Made by a program: the position numbers and the translations under genes | NCBI GenBank assembly: GCA_949825045.1 | Contig: OX463827.1 | Coordinates: forward strand, 4,176,501-4,240,500 | Origin: Argyresthia goedartella | Lineage: Eukaryota > Arthropoda > Insecta > Lepidoptera > Argyresthiidae | Direction: 5' to 3' | Length of the DNA stretch: 64,000 nt | The notes under the pieces: generated by a model | Database searches by the model: none | What the model saw: only the letters and a program-made list of their open reading frames with translations | Told to the model about the DNA's origin: nothing | Shown here: positions 54,651 to 64,000 of the stretch, piece after piece | Layout: every line of letters begins with the position of its first letter | Numbering within the stretch: position 1 is the first letter of the stretch

Positions 54651-55714
54651 ATAATCACTTTGTAAGCTGCAACCAGGGAATGTCTAACAGTTTATCCCAG
54701 ATTTCCAGCCAAGTAACACCGACATGTCTCCCCAAATAGCTTTTAGCTACATTTCTTAATACAGTCTGGTTATCTGTCCAGTTTCCTGGCACGATATCGC
54801 ACGAACACACCCACTGCTGTGACCTTTTACCGCTCGCTTCCTTGCAAATATCCGTATTTGTGCGATAAAGACTTGCGCTCTGGACATATTAGTGTGAGCG
54901 ATTTCGGGCCTTACTTCCTGCAAAGTTTATTCTGGGTTGTCCCACATTTAGTTAGTGAAGTTAGCTTTATAAATATGCTATATTATTTAATATACTTTTC
55001 GATAAAATTCACGTTTACTTCACTAGGTCTCACTCAAGTCTGTAGGGTAACATATTGCCAATATTTTTTTGTTAATCCTACCCATATTACCATGCGCCAA
55101 ACATCGGTAAGGGCCGTGTTCAACGACATGTTTGGATTTAAAAAATACCTGCTAACAAACTATCCCATTAGATCGAATACAGTAGTTACGAATTCAAAAG
55201 TTCAAAACCTATTTTGTCGTCCCAGTTCATTGCCAACATTACTTGTCCGAAAAGGAAGACGGAAGAAGGAAAATAGAATCAAGGAAGTCTAAGGAAATAC
55301 GGAAGTTCCTAATGAAACGTAAACTAAACATTTCTGCACTTATGCTATGTATACCTATATATATGCTATACCTGTATTGGATGGTAATTGTGCTATTGAA
55401 AAGATAACCTTTTCCTGTTTGAATACCAAGGGCAGTGTTCGAGCAGAAGTTTTTGGTTTGTTTCTGTTATTCTATTCGACAGGATATCAAAGTAATTAGA
55501 TTTATTTCAAACATATTCTGTGAGGACCGAATACGTGCACTTTTTGTAAAAAATAAGTTATATACCTCTGTAACTTATATTTATATACAAAGCAAAGTAT
55601 CCTTATGTATACTTTGTATTTTATCAAGCTAAAGCGTGTAGCTACAGAACTAGGGAGTTAGGTCTGTGTAAAGCAGTGATTTAACATTATTTGCTAAAAA
55701 CTTATACAATCACA
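54651..55714. other. No supported gene
   Basis: A 157-codon plus frame at 54819-55292 is the longest non-transposon frame here. It shows no domain, membrane pattern or splice support that I can recognise, and its composition matches the AT-rich background. Confidence 0.35.
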
Positions 55715-55721
55715 TATCAGT

Positions 55722-55993
55722 TAGAGTTTCACGCTTGCTTCTCACACAGGAGATGCAGGTTCGATTCCTGACCAGGTACCAATGAGATAATTAATTTATC
55801 TTAAGTATATTATACAGACGTTCCAACGGTGATGGAAAACATCGTGAGGATACCTTCATTATACCTCCATAGCTGCGGCGATGGGTTATCCCCCTGTCAC
55901 GCAATATGAAGTATCGAATAACTGGCTCAAAGCGGGCACAATTGTGCCTCTGCCAACCCGTATGAGAAAAGGCGTGACGCTATGTTAGTATGT
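55722..55993 (+). mobile_element. SINE-B, complete, with 7-bp target duplication
   Basis: Head 'caggagatgcaggttcgatt', body 'cagctgcggcgatgg'-type core read as 'tagctgcggcgatgggttat', and 'ggcacaattgtgcctctgcc', ending 'gctatgttagtatgt'. TATCAGT flanks it at 55715-55721 and 55994-56000. Best reference copy of this family in the window. Confidence 0.88.
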
Positions 55994-56359
55994 TATCAGT
56001 GATAACTAAATGAAAGCATTTAACCTCTTCACCCCTCAGAATAAATTGTTTGCTATTGCATAAACACACGTATGTGTTAAGAAGTATGCAACAGAAAGAT
56101 GTAGCAATTTTAAGGGTTTGAAAAGGGCATAAATTTTTACAACTTTTGCCTCGACAAAGATGTGATCAGACCATTTGATATGCGCTAACTGGCTTTCTAT
56201 CTTTCGTGACTAATTATCATACTCTGATTAAATATGAGCCGAACGTCATACGGTCGCAAGGTTTATTCCTTTGGTGCGTGAATGTGGTAAATATGGGTAG
56301 ACGAAACAAATAAAAAAAAATGGTGATCAATTGTCACACTTACGATGTAAAATTGACGC
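55994..56359. other. No recognisable feature
   Basis: Nothing assigned. Confidence 0.4.
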
Positions 56360-56500
56360 GAGGACCTCTGTGTCTCTACGGTAGTGGCTCTACGTACCAT
56401 GCGAGAAGTCCCGGGTTCGATCCTCGGCTGGGGTAAGGATAACCCCGGGCCTTGGATGTTTTGATGTGGTGATGTGCCTGTTTCTGGTTTATGTTTATGC
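56360..56500 (+). mobile_element. SINE-A, 3'-shortened
   Basis: Head 'ggctctacgtaccatgcgag' with perfect B box ggttcgatcct, then 'ggccttggatgttttgatgt' and 'gcctgtttctggttta'. Confidence 0.8.
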
Positions 56501-56817
56501 TATGTTTATAATTGGAACTAAAGAATCAATGTTCTCGAATATGTATCTTTTTTTTTTTTTTTAATCTTATTTATTTTATAAGCCATACATCTTGATTTTA
56601 ACAAAAAATGTGGAGATGTCTCCGGCGCAATATAGTGATTATTAAAAAAAAAACTCAATAAAGGAGGTTACCCACTGTGCGTCTATAAGCCCGTATAGGA
56701 AAATGCGTGACGCTGTGATTGCTTTTTCCATTCCGAAAGTATTTAGCATTGTATTAGCCCTAAAGTTTAATTAATGTATGGGGGGTGTTTGTAATTAAAA
56801 TTTTAAAGTTATTTCTA
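56501..56817. other. T-rich stretch and a SINE-B 3' fragment
   Basis: A run of about 15 T lies near 56550-56563. Bases 56685-56720 ('agcccgtataggaaaatgcg', 'tgacgctgtgatt') are a SINE-B 3' end fragment in plus orientation. Confidence 0.45.
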
Positions 56818-57075
56818 TGATGACCCGAATGGACGAGTCGGCAGTGACCCTTCCTATGAAGCTAAGGGTCCCGGGTCCAAATCCCGATGGGGGCAAATAT
56901 TTGTTTGATGAGAACCGATGTTTGTACCTTAGTCATGGTTGTTTATCTATCTAAGTATAACGTTTATCTATATAAGTATGCGTATCGTTGTCTAGTACCC
57001 AAGATACAGGGAATCCTAGTTTGGGGCTAGATCAATGTGTGTTAATAGTGTCCAAGGTATTATTATATGTGACCA
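56818..57075 (+). mobile_element. SINE-C
   Basis: Head 'gaatggacgagtcggcagtg', B-box-like gggtccaaatccc, body to 'atagtgtccaaggtattatt'. One substitution lies in the A-box region and two or three in the B box, so internal promoter strength is doubtful. Confidence 0.88.
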
Positions 57076-57214
57076 AAATGTTCGAATATGGCAGCGACCT
57101 GTGAAATGTTCATATTGACACAAAGGGCTACCCAAAACCGCAATGGAAATAAGAATTCTGTAGAATTTTCCAAAACAGCTGATCCAAAAACGAATCGGCA
57201 CTATTTGACGGACC

Positions 57215-57490
57215 CTGTGGCGTTGCAGCTGCCTACCATGCAAGAGGTCCCGGGTTCAATCCCCACCTGGGGATAAAAAAACAGGTCTTGGATGTTTATA
57301 TGTGTAAGATGTCGCTGTTTCTGGTTCCCACGACACAGGGTATCCTAGTGTGATCAGAAGCAATGTATGTGCCTGTATATAAATGTCTCTCCCACAGTGG
57401 TTCAATGTAGAAAAGAGGCAAAAAATTATATTTGCTAAGTATATGTAAATTTCTGCGGAAATAAAGAATTTGTGATTTTATTTTATTTCA
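57215..57490 (+). mobile_element. SINE-A, full length with LINE-like tail
   Basis: Head 'ctgcctaccatgcaagaggt', B box ggttcaatccc, body 'gatgtcgctgtttctggttc', then 'tggttcaatgtagaaaagag' and the 3' end 'tgcggaaataaagaatttgt'. The last roughly 95 bp match the LINE LH tail at 37745-37845. Confidence 0.88.
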
Positions 57491-57804
57491 TTTGTTACAT
57501 TCGCTAGTTTTTCATTGACGACTTTTATAGCATCCACTGACCGCGATAGTGACTTATCACGAGTCCTTAGACTCCAACTAAAACAACTGTGCTTCTGCCG
57601 ACCCGTTTGGGAGAGAAGCTTGACGTGATGCAGGTACTTGCCCACAGCCCTTCACGTCCTTCCTGGGTGGTGCTAAGGGCCAACCAAACGTTCTCGAGAC
57701 ATTGATTTCCCGGTTCTCTCGAGACAACCTGGACAAAGTGTGATCTTTCAAATACACTCAAGAGGTTAGAACGCTATAATATTAGTTTTATTGAGGGCAT
57801 CATT
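57491..57804. other. No supported gene; SINE-B-like fragment at about 57.58-57.64 kb
   Basis: 'tgtgcttctgccgacccgtt' and 'gagaagcttgacgtgatg' resemble the SINE-B 3' part. Nothing else is recognised. Confidence 0.4.
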
Positions 57805-57912
57805 TTTAGGGTTCCGTACCTTAAAAAGAAAAAAGGGAACTCTTATAGTAGGATTTCGTTGTCCGTCTATATATCGGTCCATCTGTCTGTCAAAACCATT
57901 TTTCTCAAGAAC
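57805..57912 (+). repeat. Z repeat, 5' part
   Basis: 'tttttagggttccgtacctt', then 'gttgtccgtctatatatcgg' and 'ccatctgtctgtcaaaacca'. It stops where the LF tail begins. Confidence 0.7.
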
Positions 57913-58175
57913 TCATAATTTCATAATTTCATAATTTCTTTATTGCACACAACTAATATATGGACAACAAGACTTACATAAAAATAGTGTACAAAGGCGA
58001 GCTTATCTCTAATAAGAGATCTCTTTCAGCAAACCAAGTTAGGATGGGAATGGTCGATTGCTGAGCAGGGGTGACAATGTGTACAACAATATAATTTAGT
58101 ACATATCTAAATAACTAACATATGGTTAGATATATGTTATATCTAAATAACTAATATAAAACAATATTAACTAAA

Positions 58176-59445
58176 TCAAATCAAATCAAATATTTTATTT
58201 GTCAAACATAGGTTTAGGTTGTTACAGTCGGTGAAGATCGCTATGTTTCGCCGTAAGGCATACAAATATTTTATAGTAAGAATAAAGTGCATGCAACATC
58301 ATTAAATCATTTTCTATGACAAATCATCCCTGTATTTTGAATTAAGTATAAGTCAGTACCTACCTATAATTACATGTATATTTATTATCATTATTATATT
58401 GTTGGATCATTTATGTATTCATTTATTGTATAATATGTCTTATTGATAAGTAATTTTCTCAATTCCTTCCTAAATAGTATTACATGTTCTATATTGCGCA
58501 CAGTATCTGGTAGCTTGTTATAAACAATAGGTGCCATGCCATAGATATTATTTTTAAATAAAGCAGTATTATGTTGTGGCATATGAATTTTAGATTTATG
58601 ACGTTTACTTAAATAATTATCAAATAGATTAGAATTTGTTTTGACAAAACTAGCTACCTCGTAAATATATAATGATGGAAACGTCAAAATATTTAGCCTC
58701 TTAAAATGAGGCTTACAACTATCTCTGCGACGTAAGCCACATATAGACCTTACACACCTTTTTTGAGCTACGAGGACTTTTTCTTTTCCTACCCCGTTAC
58801 CCCAGAACATTATTCCAAATCGCAGAATGGAGTCTACGTATCCATTGTAAGCTAATAATACTGCATCCTTAGCGACCGTTTTCGAAAGTTTGTACAAAGC
58901 ATATGAAGAAATTTATGTAGCTTTTTACATGTGGTTTCAATTTGTGTTTTCCATTGAAGATTGCTATCAATGTCTATTCCTAAAAATTTTGTGACCTCTG
59001 TTTGTTCAACTTTTTTGCCATCGTGGTTAATGTCCATATTATTAGTAGTATTTTGATTATTTTGAAAGTTCATTATTTTAGTTTTGTCAATATTTAAAAC
59101 TAGATTATTACTGTCAAGCCATTGAATAATTGTATGAAGAGTAGTATTGATTTCATTTTCAAAGTCATTTGGGTCCTCGCAAGAAATAATTACCGTACTA
59201 TCATCCGCAAATAGCACCATTGGATGATGAACAACTTTCGGTAAGTCATTTATGTATGCTAAAAATAGTAACGGCCCCATGACACTACCTTGAGGTACGC
59301 CGCGCTTTAATTCTCTCGGGTCTGAGACGTAATCCTGTTCAGTTTTAGATTTTATGCATATTTTGTTTATTTGTGTTATTTGTTGCCGTTTTTCTAGGTA
59401 AGATTTTACAAGATCTATTGCGTTACCTCTTATATCTAAATATAC
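58176..59445 (-). mobile_element. LINE LE, 5'-truncated, inserted in LF
   Basis: The TCAAA-repeat tail at 58176-58192, the 3' UTR and the C-terminal half of a reverse transcriptase on the minus strand. Flanking sequences on both sides are LF 3' UTR. ATTTAG near both junctions is a possible 6-bp target duplication (tentative). Confidence 0.85.
58394..59445 (-). pseudogene. LINE LE reverse transcriptase fragment, one frameshift
   Basis: Open from about 59445 (IRGNAIDLVKSYLEKRQQ) through RGVPQGSVMGPLL, the catalytic FADD (VLFADDSTVII) and TKFLGIDIDSNLQW. A frameshift near 58895 (KFLHML / YKLSKTV) moves to a second frame that runs to the C-terminus (NIYGMAPIVYNKLP...NEYINDPTI) at 58394. The finger region and endonuclease are absent, so it is a truncated, inactive copy. 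Its motifs are close to LA in style but the sequence is distinct. Confidence 0.88.
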
Positions 59446-59561
59446 GAGGGCTTACATAAATATCATATAATATACTCGTACATGCGAAACATAAATACTA
59501 TATAAATATATATAATTTTTAAATAAATATACTAATAAATACATACATACTACCTATATTT

Positions 59562-61330
59562 CTAAAGAGAAAGGTAATGCTTCTTCACGCGACTTTTAAA
59601 TATATTAAGAGAAGGACTGTCTCTGATAGTGCAGGGGAGTGCATTCCACAATTGAATGGCCCGGAATCTAAACCCATGCTCATAGGACGCGGTGTTATGC
59701 TGTGGGGTTGTGAGCATCCGAGGCTTGCTGGAAGAAAGAAATGGAAAACGGTCTCGTAAGAAGGTTGGATAGCGTGGATTGCGTAAAATGTTGTAGAGGA
59801 TGTTGAGGATGTGAGAATCCCGACGAAGACGTATTGGCAGCCACTTCAGCTCTTTGCGATGCTGTGATACATGGTCGTATTTGCGCAGCCCAAAGATAAA
59901 CCGAATCCCGAGATTTTGAAGTCGTTCGAGTTTGTTCAGTAATTCTTCGTTAGCATTGACCCAGCAGACATCAGCATAATCGATGAGAGGTAGAAGGAGA
60001 GACTGAGCGAGAGTGATTTTGGTCTGTCGAGGCAAAAAGTACTGAAGTTTCCTGAGAGAGTGAAAAGTAGCAAATACTCGTCGACTGACCTCATTGACAT
60101 GCGATGACCAGGACAGCTGGTTGTCGAAGATAAGACCCAGGTTTTTAGCTTTATCGCTATACACGATTGTGGTACCATTAAAAGTGACAGGTGGAATGGG
60201 CTGTTGCTGCAACAAGTTAAGAGATTGTCTGGTGCCTATAATCATGGCCTGGGACTTGCTCGGGTTAACCAGGAGTCCGAAGGATGAAGCCCAGCTTCTC
60301 ACCCCCTCCAGATCAGCGTTCAATGCCTCCACAGCAGAGTTTACATCGTTATGAGAGAAGTCGCGATAAATCTGGAGATCATCAGCATAAAGATGATATG
60401 AAGAAGACAGGATGTCCGAGATGGACTTTATGAAAATCGAGAATAGAAGAGGAGAAAGAACACCACCTTGAGGGACGCCTGACAGGAGGTCACACCATTC
60501 ACTGGATGTCTATTCCGTCCTGATTCGCTGTTGCCGATCCCTCAAATAAGAGTCGAACCAGCTGGCAGAGAAGGAAGAGACGTTCAGGGATCTGAGAAGC
60601 TCAACGAGAATGTCGAAATCTACGCTGTTGAAGGCACTACTGAAATCAAGTAAAGCCAACACGGAAAGCTGTTTGCGGTCCATGGCTAGCTGGATGTCAT
60701 CTGTGACTTTCAGCAGAGCCGTGACGGTGCTATGACCCGGTCGGAATCCTGACTGGAACGTGTTTAGCAGGTTGTTTGAGGAGAGGTAGTAGGAAATCTG
60801 GTTATGGACAATGGTCTCAAGGACTTTGGAGAGGATGGGCAGGATTGAAATGGGACGGTACTCTTTAAAGGAGGTGGGACTGGAGGTTTTGGGTAGTGGG
60901 ATGACTAGTGCTTTCTTCCACACTATGGGGAAGACACCATTAGCTAAAGAAAAGTTTATAACGTGTGTTATTGCTGGTAATAGTTCTTCAAGGATTGTCA
61001 GTAGCATTTTAAGGCAAATTTTGTCATCGCCTACAGCTTTCGAATTGACTGCCAATAGCGCCTTCTTGACCGCATCGATTCCAACATTACTCAAGTTGAA
61101 TGGTGTGGTGTTGGGTAAGGACTTAGAGCGCAGGCTCTGAAGCGTGGCTTGTTTGACAGTGGGATCCATCACAACAGGCGGGGCAGAAAGAAACTGGTTG
61201 AGACCGTTGAGATCTACATTACCAGCATGTAGGTCCCGAGCCTTACCTACACCAAGCGTTCTCAGGAATTTCCACACCTGAGCTGGAGTGTAGTTCTCAA
61301 TGCATTCGTGATGTGCCGACGTTTAGCATC
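59562..61330 (-). pseudogene. LINE LF reverse transcriptase, one premature stop
   Basis: The frame begins near 61310 (IENYTPAQVWKFLRTLGVGK). It carries KEYRPISILPILSKVLE, SGFRPGHSTVTALLK, ALLDFSSAFNSVD (first catalytic Asp), [13 protein letters not shown] and the catalytic box YADDLQIY (about 60380). It ends with [11 protein letters not shown]...KKHYLSL at 59562. A TAG at 60512-60510 (after RQQRIRTE) is the only stop; the frame is the same on both sides. Without that change the polymerase would be complete. The nearby start codons at 61277 and 60332 are not real starts. Confidence 0.88.
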
Positions 61331-63100
61331 GCGACAGAGACGGTTGCAACGGTTGCGAAGACATTTGTAAGAGAGGAAATTATCATCTGTCGGATTCTTG
61401 CGGTATCTACACTTGCCTCTATTCCTCTTGGCCATTAGGCACTTAATAGTGTCTGTTAGCCAAGGGGCAGGGTGGTGTTTAACCCTCACTTTTTTTGAAG
61501 TTGCGTGCTTGGCATAGAGACCCAGGACTATAGAATTAAAATTGGCGATTTTATTATCAACAGTCTTACTGGTAGTGACAGGGGACCAGTCAATCGACAT
61601 GGCATCAGACAAAAGGGACTCATGGTTGATATCCTTAAAGTTCCGGATATAAAGGAATTTCGCTCTGCTCTTGAGAGGCCTTATCTTATAAGAAAGATAA
61701 ATGAGGTCATGATAAGAGAAAGGAGAACTTAGCTGACCGTTTATTGCGACCTTGTCTAAATTGGAAATGATCATAATGTCGAGAAGCGAGGGAGAGCAAT
61801 GAGGTTGGAAATGGGTGGCATCAAGCGGCAGAATATGCATGGACTTGAGTCTGGCAGACCGTGGATTGTGTTTAAGGAGACAGGTGTTGAAATCACCAAG
61901 AATGAGGGAATCATTATAAAGTGGTGTCAGTTCATTGAGGAGTGATTCAAAGGAATCGAAATAATCGATGCGAAGAGAGGGACTATAAAGAACACCGAGG
62001 AGGACCTTGTTGTGGTGAAGAATGATTTCGAGAAAGAGATGTTCAGCAGACTCGGAGTATTGACTAGGGGACGCACTGATCACCTTGCACGGAATTTCCG
62101 CACGTAGATAGATAGCGACGTCCCCATCGGCCTTCCCGACTCTGTCGTTCCTGTACAGCCTGTAACCTGGAAGGGAATACAATGAGGATGGCAGCGAGGG
62201 TTTGAGGAACGACTCGGAGACAAGAATGCCGTCCACGCATTTTTCACTAAAAGCATCGAGCAGGTCCGGATAGCTGGAATGGATGCTTTGTGCATTTATA
62301 TGTACGATGTTTAGATTTTTCTCCACACCACCAAAGACTTGAGCACCCTTCCTGGTCGTGACGGTCTTGATGGCGCTGGAGTTCACGCTCGCTGCAGGCT
62401 TCTTTGCCGAGTCGGATGATGGCGGCAGGACGTCCTTACTCGGATACCTAGACGTCAGCGGCTGTAGGTCACCCATGCACTTAACTTTGTGACGTGACTT
62501 GTCTGGCAGCGCAACGATGATCCTGCCTTCGGAGGTCCAGACGCTGCTCATCCCGAAGTGCCTGCGCGCCGCTGCGAAGACTTGGTGGCGCGTTTTTGTC
62601 AGAAATTCGGTCACAGTTGTGCCCGAACCCTTGAGCGCCTTTTTCAGTCCCCACACCTTGCTACGGGCTGCCACTGTTGAGAAGCGAACAAGCAGGGGTC
62701 TGGTTTTCGCCCCCTTAGCACCTAGCCGGTGGACCACACTGACAGCACCAATGCACTCGTCCGACACCTTAAGTTGGTCAGTGAGTAATAACCTCAAAAC
62801 AGCTCCTGGCTCTTCATCAGCTACTTCAGGCACACCATGCACCAGCAGCACCTTCCGCCTGGAGGCTGTCTCATGCCGGTCCAATCCCAGTGTCAAGAGC
62901 GCCAACTGTGATTTTAGCATGGCAAGGCACTTCCATATGAGGACTTTGAAATTTGAAAACTCACTTGCTAGGCTAGCCATGTTCTTCGGGGCAGGAGCAG
63001 GTGTAGCTGCATGCAGCTCATTTTCATATCTGTCCATCCGCTCTCCGAAGGACTTAACAATGTTTTCCATGTTTTTTGCCAGCTCAGCATGCAGATCCAT
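61262..63100 (-). pseudogene. LINE LF ORF1-like plus endonuclease region, fused in one frame
   Basis: 612 codons from ATG at 63100. Residues 1-80 are predicted helical (MDLHAELAKNMENIVKSFGE). Residues about 83-205 (KVLLVHGVPE, VVHRLG, RPLLVRF) look like an RRM-type ORF1 domain. No CCHC knuckles are seen. From 263 an AP-like endonuclease follows: NIVHINAQS, VSES (Glu296), GDFN (402-405), LLD near 439-441, and YHDLI near 463. The GGG-type loop is altered (KADGDVAIY). It ends by frameshift near 61290-61315, where the reverse transcriptase frame takes over. ORF1 and endonuclease are normally separate proteins, so this fusion is unusual or a mutation. Confidence 0.82.
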
Positions 63101-63134
63101 TGTTGCAAGGATGTTTGTGTTATTTAAGCGTTAA

Positions 63135-63409
63135 TGTAAGATAAATAATTGAAAATGTGATTGGTGAGAGTCAAGGTCAGTATTCTATTAATAAATATTC
63201 ATACAGATTTTTAATGAATTTAAAATTAGGGAGCTACTAAATATGACTTGTAGTTAGGACTACCCTCCAAGAGTCCGAGAGAGAGAGAACTCGTAAAAAT
63301 ATCAAGTTGAAATTAATGTCTGGTCTTTTGATTGTTTAAGTTGTGAAAACATTGAAAATATAGGTCAAGAAAATTAAAAGATACCGCCGTTTATGTCACA
63401 ATTTCACGA
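63135..63409. other. Upstream flank of LINE LF
   Basis: May include the LF 5' UTR. No other feature is recognised. Confidence 0.4.
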
Positions 63410-63570
63410 ACTCTGGCGCTGCAGTTGTCCCGGGTTCGATCCCCAGCTGGGGATAAAAACAGGTCTTGGAAGTGTATATGTATGTGATGTCGCTGTTTCT
63501 GGTTCCCACAAAACAGGGTATCCTAGTGTGGGGCCAGAGGCAATGTATGTGTGATATAAATGTTTATTTT
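63410..63570 (+). mobile_element. SINE-A
   Basis: Head shortened ('ctctggcgctgcagttgtcc') but with perfect B box ggttcgatccc. Body 'gatgtcgctgtttctggttc', 'gtatcctagtgtggggccag'. Tail lost after 'atgtatgtgtgatataaat'. Confidence 0.85.
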
Positions 63571-63639
63571 TATGTTTAAAAATTCGTTTGATACTTGCAA
63601 GGGAATCCAAACCTATAAGATTATTTTTGTTGAGCTAGA

Positions 63640-63760
63640 GTCATGAAATTTGGCAATGGAAAAAATGGAAAAACGATATTTATAGTTCTTTGAAAAAAAA
63701 TGGGGTTTGTGCGGAACCATCGGCGTACGAGTCCAACTCGCACTTGGCCGGTAGCCGCTT
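63640..63760 (+). repeat. Z repeat, 3' part
   Basis: 'gagtcatgaaatttggcaat' through 'gtgcggaaccatcggcgtac' to 'aactcgcacttggccggt', the typical right half of the Z family. Confidence 0.7.
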
Positions 63761-63799
63761 GTCACGAAAACATAAATAATTGAATAAATAACCGACTAA

Positions 63800-63862
63800 T
63801 CAGGTGTACAATTGTGCTTCTTCCAACCCGTACAGGAAAAGGCATGACGTCACCCTTTATAA
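63800..63862 (+). repeat. SINE-B 3' fragment
   Basis: 'gtacaattgtgcttcttcca' and 'acaggaaaaggcatgacgtc' match the SINE-B 3' end. Confidence 0.6.
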
Positions 63863-63924
63863 TAAGGCTCTATCCACTATGTCCACCAAACGAACATAAG
63901 GCTGGTAATAAAATCCAAAACTTC

Positions 63925-64000
63925 TGTAGGGTTATGGTGCGAGAGGTCCCAGCTTCGAATCCCGGGGGGGAGAAAGAAGGAATAATTCCCAGGTCTTGGT
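63925..64000 (+). mobile_element. SINE-A, cut by window edge
   Basis: 'tggtgcgagaggtcccagct' with B-box-like gcttcgaatccc, then 'aattcccaggtcttggt' at the end of the window. Confidence 0.75.

Larger units (their letters stand above)
57918..63134 (-). mobile_element. LINE LF (CR1-like), near full length, with LINE LE nested in its 3' UTR
   Basis: On the minus strand it runs from an ATG at 63100 (5' UTR limit uncertain) through ORF1-like, endonuclease and reverse transcriptase regions to a stop at 59562. The 3' UTR is interrupted by LE at about 58176-59445. It resumes to a hairpin region (gaaagagatctcttattaga) and ends in tandem 8-bp AAATTATG units at 57918-57945. The octamer tail is typical of CR1-type LINEs. 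Fragments of the same family lie at 4.6, 29.9, 33.2, 39.4 and 51.8 kb. Confidence 0.85.

Noticed and set aside
54819..55292. 157-codon plus-strand frame
   Set aside because: It is the longest frame outside elements but has no domain, codon bias or splice signals, and is compatible with chance in AT-rich DNA. It could be revisited with RNA data.
1..64000. CRISPR arrays, bacterial operons, ribosomal RNA genes, telomeric TTAGG arrays, endogenous viral genes
   Set aside because: None was seen. The SINEs, splice-like donor, polyadenylation signals and LINEs all indicate a eukaryotic nuclear genome.

Overview
This 64 kb window is eukaryotic, almost certainly insect and probably lepidopteran. It is AT-rich and dominated by transposable elements, tRNA-headed SINEs and MITEs. 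It carries families I associate with moths and butterflies: DD37D 'maT' mariners, LINE tails ending in TTTGA repeats, short repeats with GACGGACAGAC / GGTTCCGTACC signatures, and a Lep1-like Helitron. The order is inferred from these repeats; no host gene was found to anchor it. Only two sets of sequence look like genuine protein-coding material: transposon proteins (one intact, the rest damaged) and one short candidate exon at 15.2 kb on the minus strand that might belong to a host gene or an unrecognised transposon.

Working names used here are mine. SINE-A has a tRNA-like head and a 'gatgtcgctgtttctgg' body. SINE-B has the head motif 'gcaggttcgattcctgac'. SINE-C has a class-II tRNA-like head and a (TTA)n tail. 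MITE-P is a composite of two palindromes. MITE-Y comes in two terminal types around one core. Repeat X is unclassified. Z is the GGTTCCGTACC/GACAGACGG family. LINE families are LA, LD, LE, LF, LH and LR.

0-16.7 kb: the 3' end of a maT element, then scattered SINEs, MITEs and Z repeats. A LINE LH tail at 9.8-10.3 kb contains a SINE-B with a 12-bp target duplication. A 3' fragment of LINE LA lies at 12.0-12.5 kb. 16.7-21.2 kb: one minus-strand copy of repeat X was split twice, by LINE LA copy A (17.0-19.8 kb) and by a 1,120-bp solo LTR (19.8-20.9 kb) with an ACTC target duplication. 21.2-31.2 kb: SINEs, MITEs and LINE tails, including repeat X inside the last codons of an LH copy. 31.2-37 kb: LINE LA copy B (about 98% identical in protein to copy A), a 3' fragment of LF, and a decayed relative, LD. 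37-44 kb: mostly non-coding with hairpins and MITEs. 44.1-45.4 kb: a complete maT element with an uninterrupted 346-residue DD37D transposase, the best gene in the window. 46-57 kb: MITEs, SINEs and an RTE-like LINE relic split by a SINE. 57.9-63.1 kb: a near full-length LINE, LF, in which ORF1-like, endonuclease and reverse transcriptase regions form one reading frame apart from one frameshift and one stop. Its 3' UTR is interrupted by the 5'-truncated LINE LE.

The elements act on each other rather than in a host pathway. LINE reverse transcriptases copy themselves and probably the SINEs: SINE-A shares its 3' tail with LINE LH, and LH and LA share a 3' hairpin. The nesting gives a relative order of insertions. 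All coordinates were read by eye and boundaries of repeats are usually good to within about 5-20 bp.
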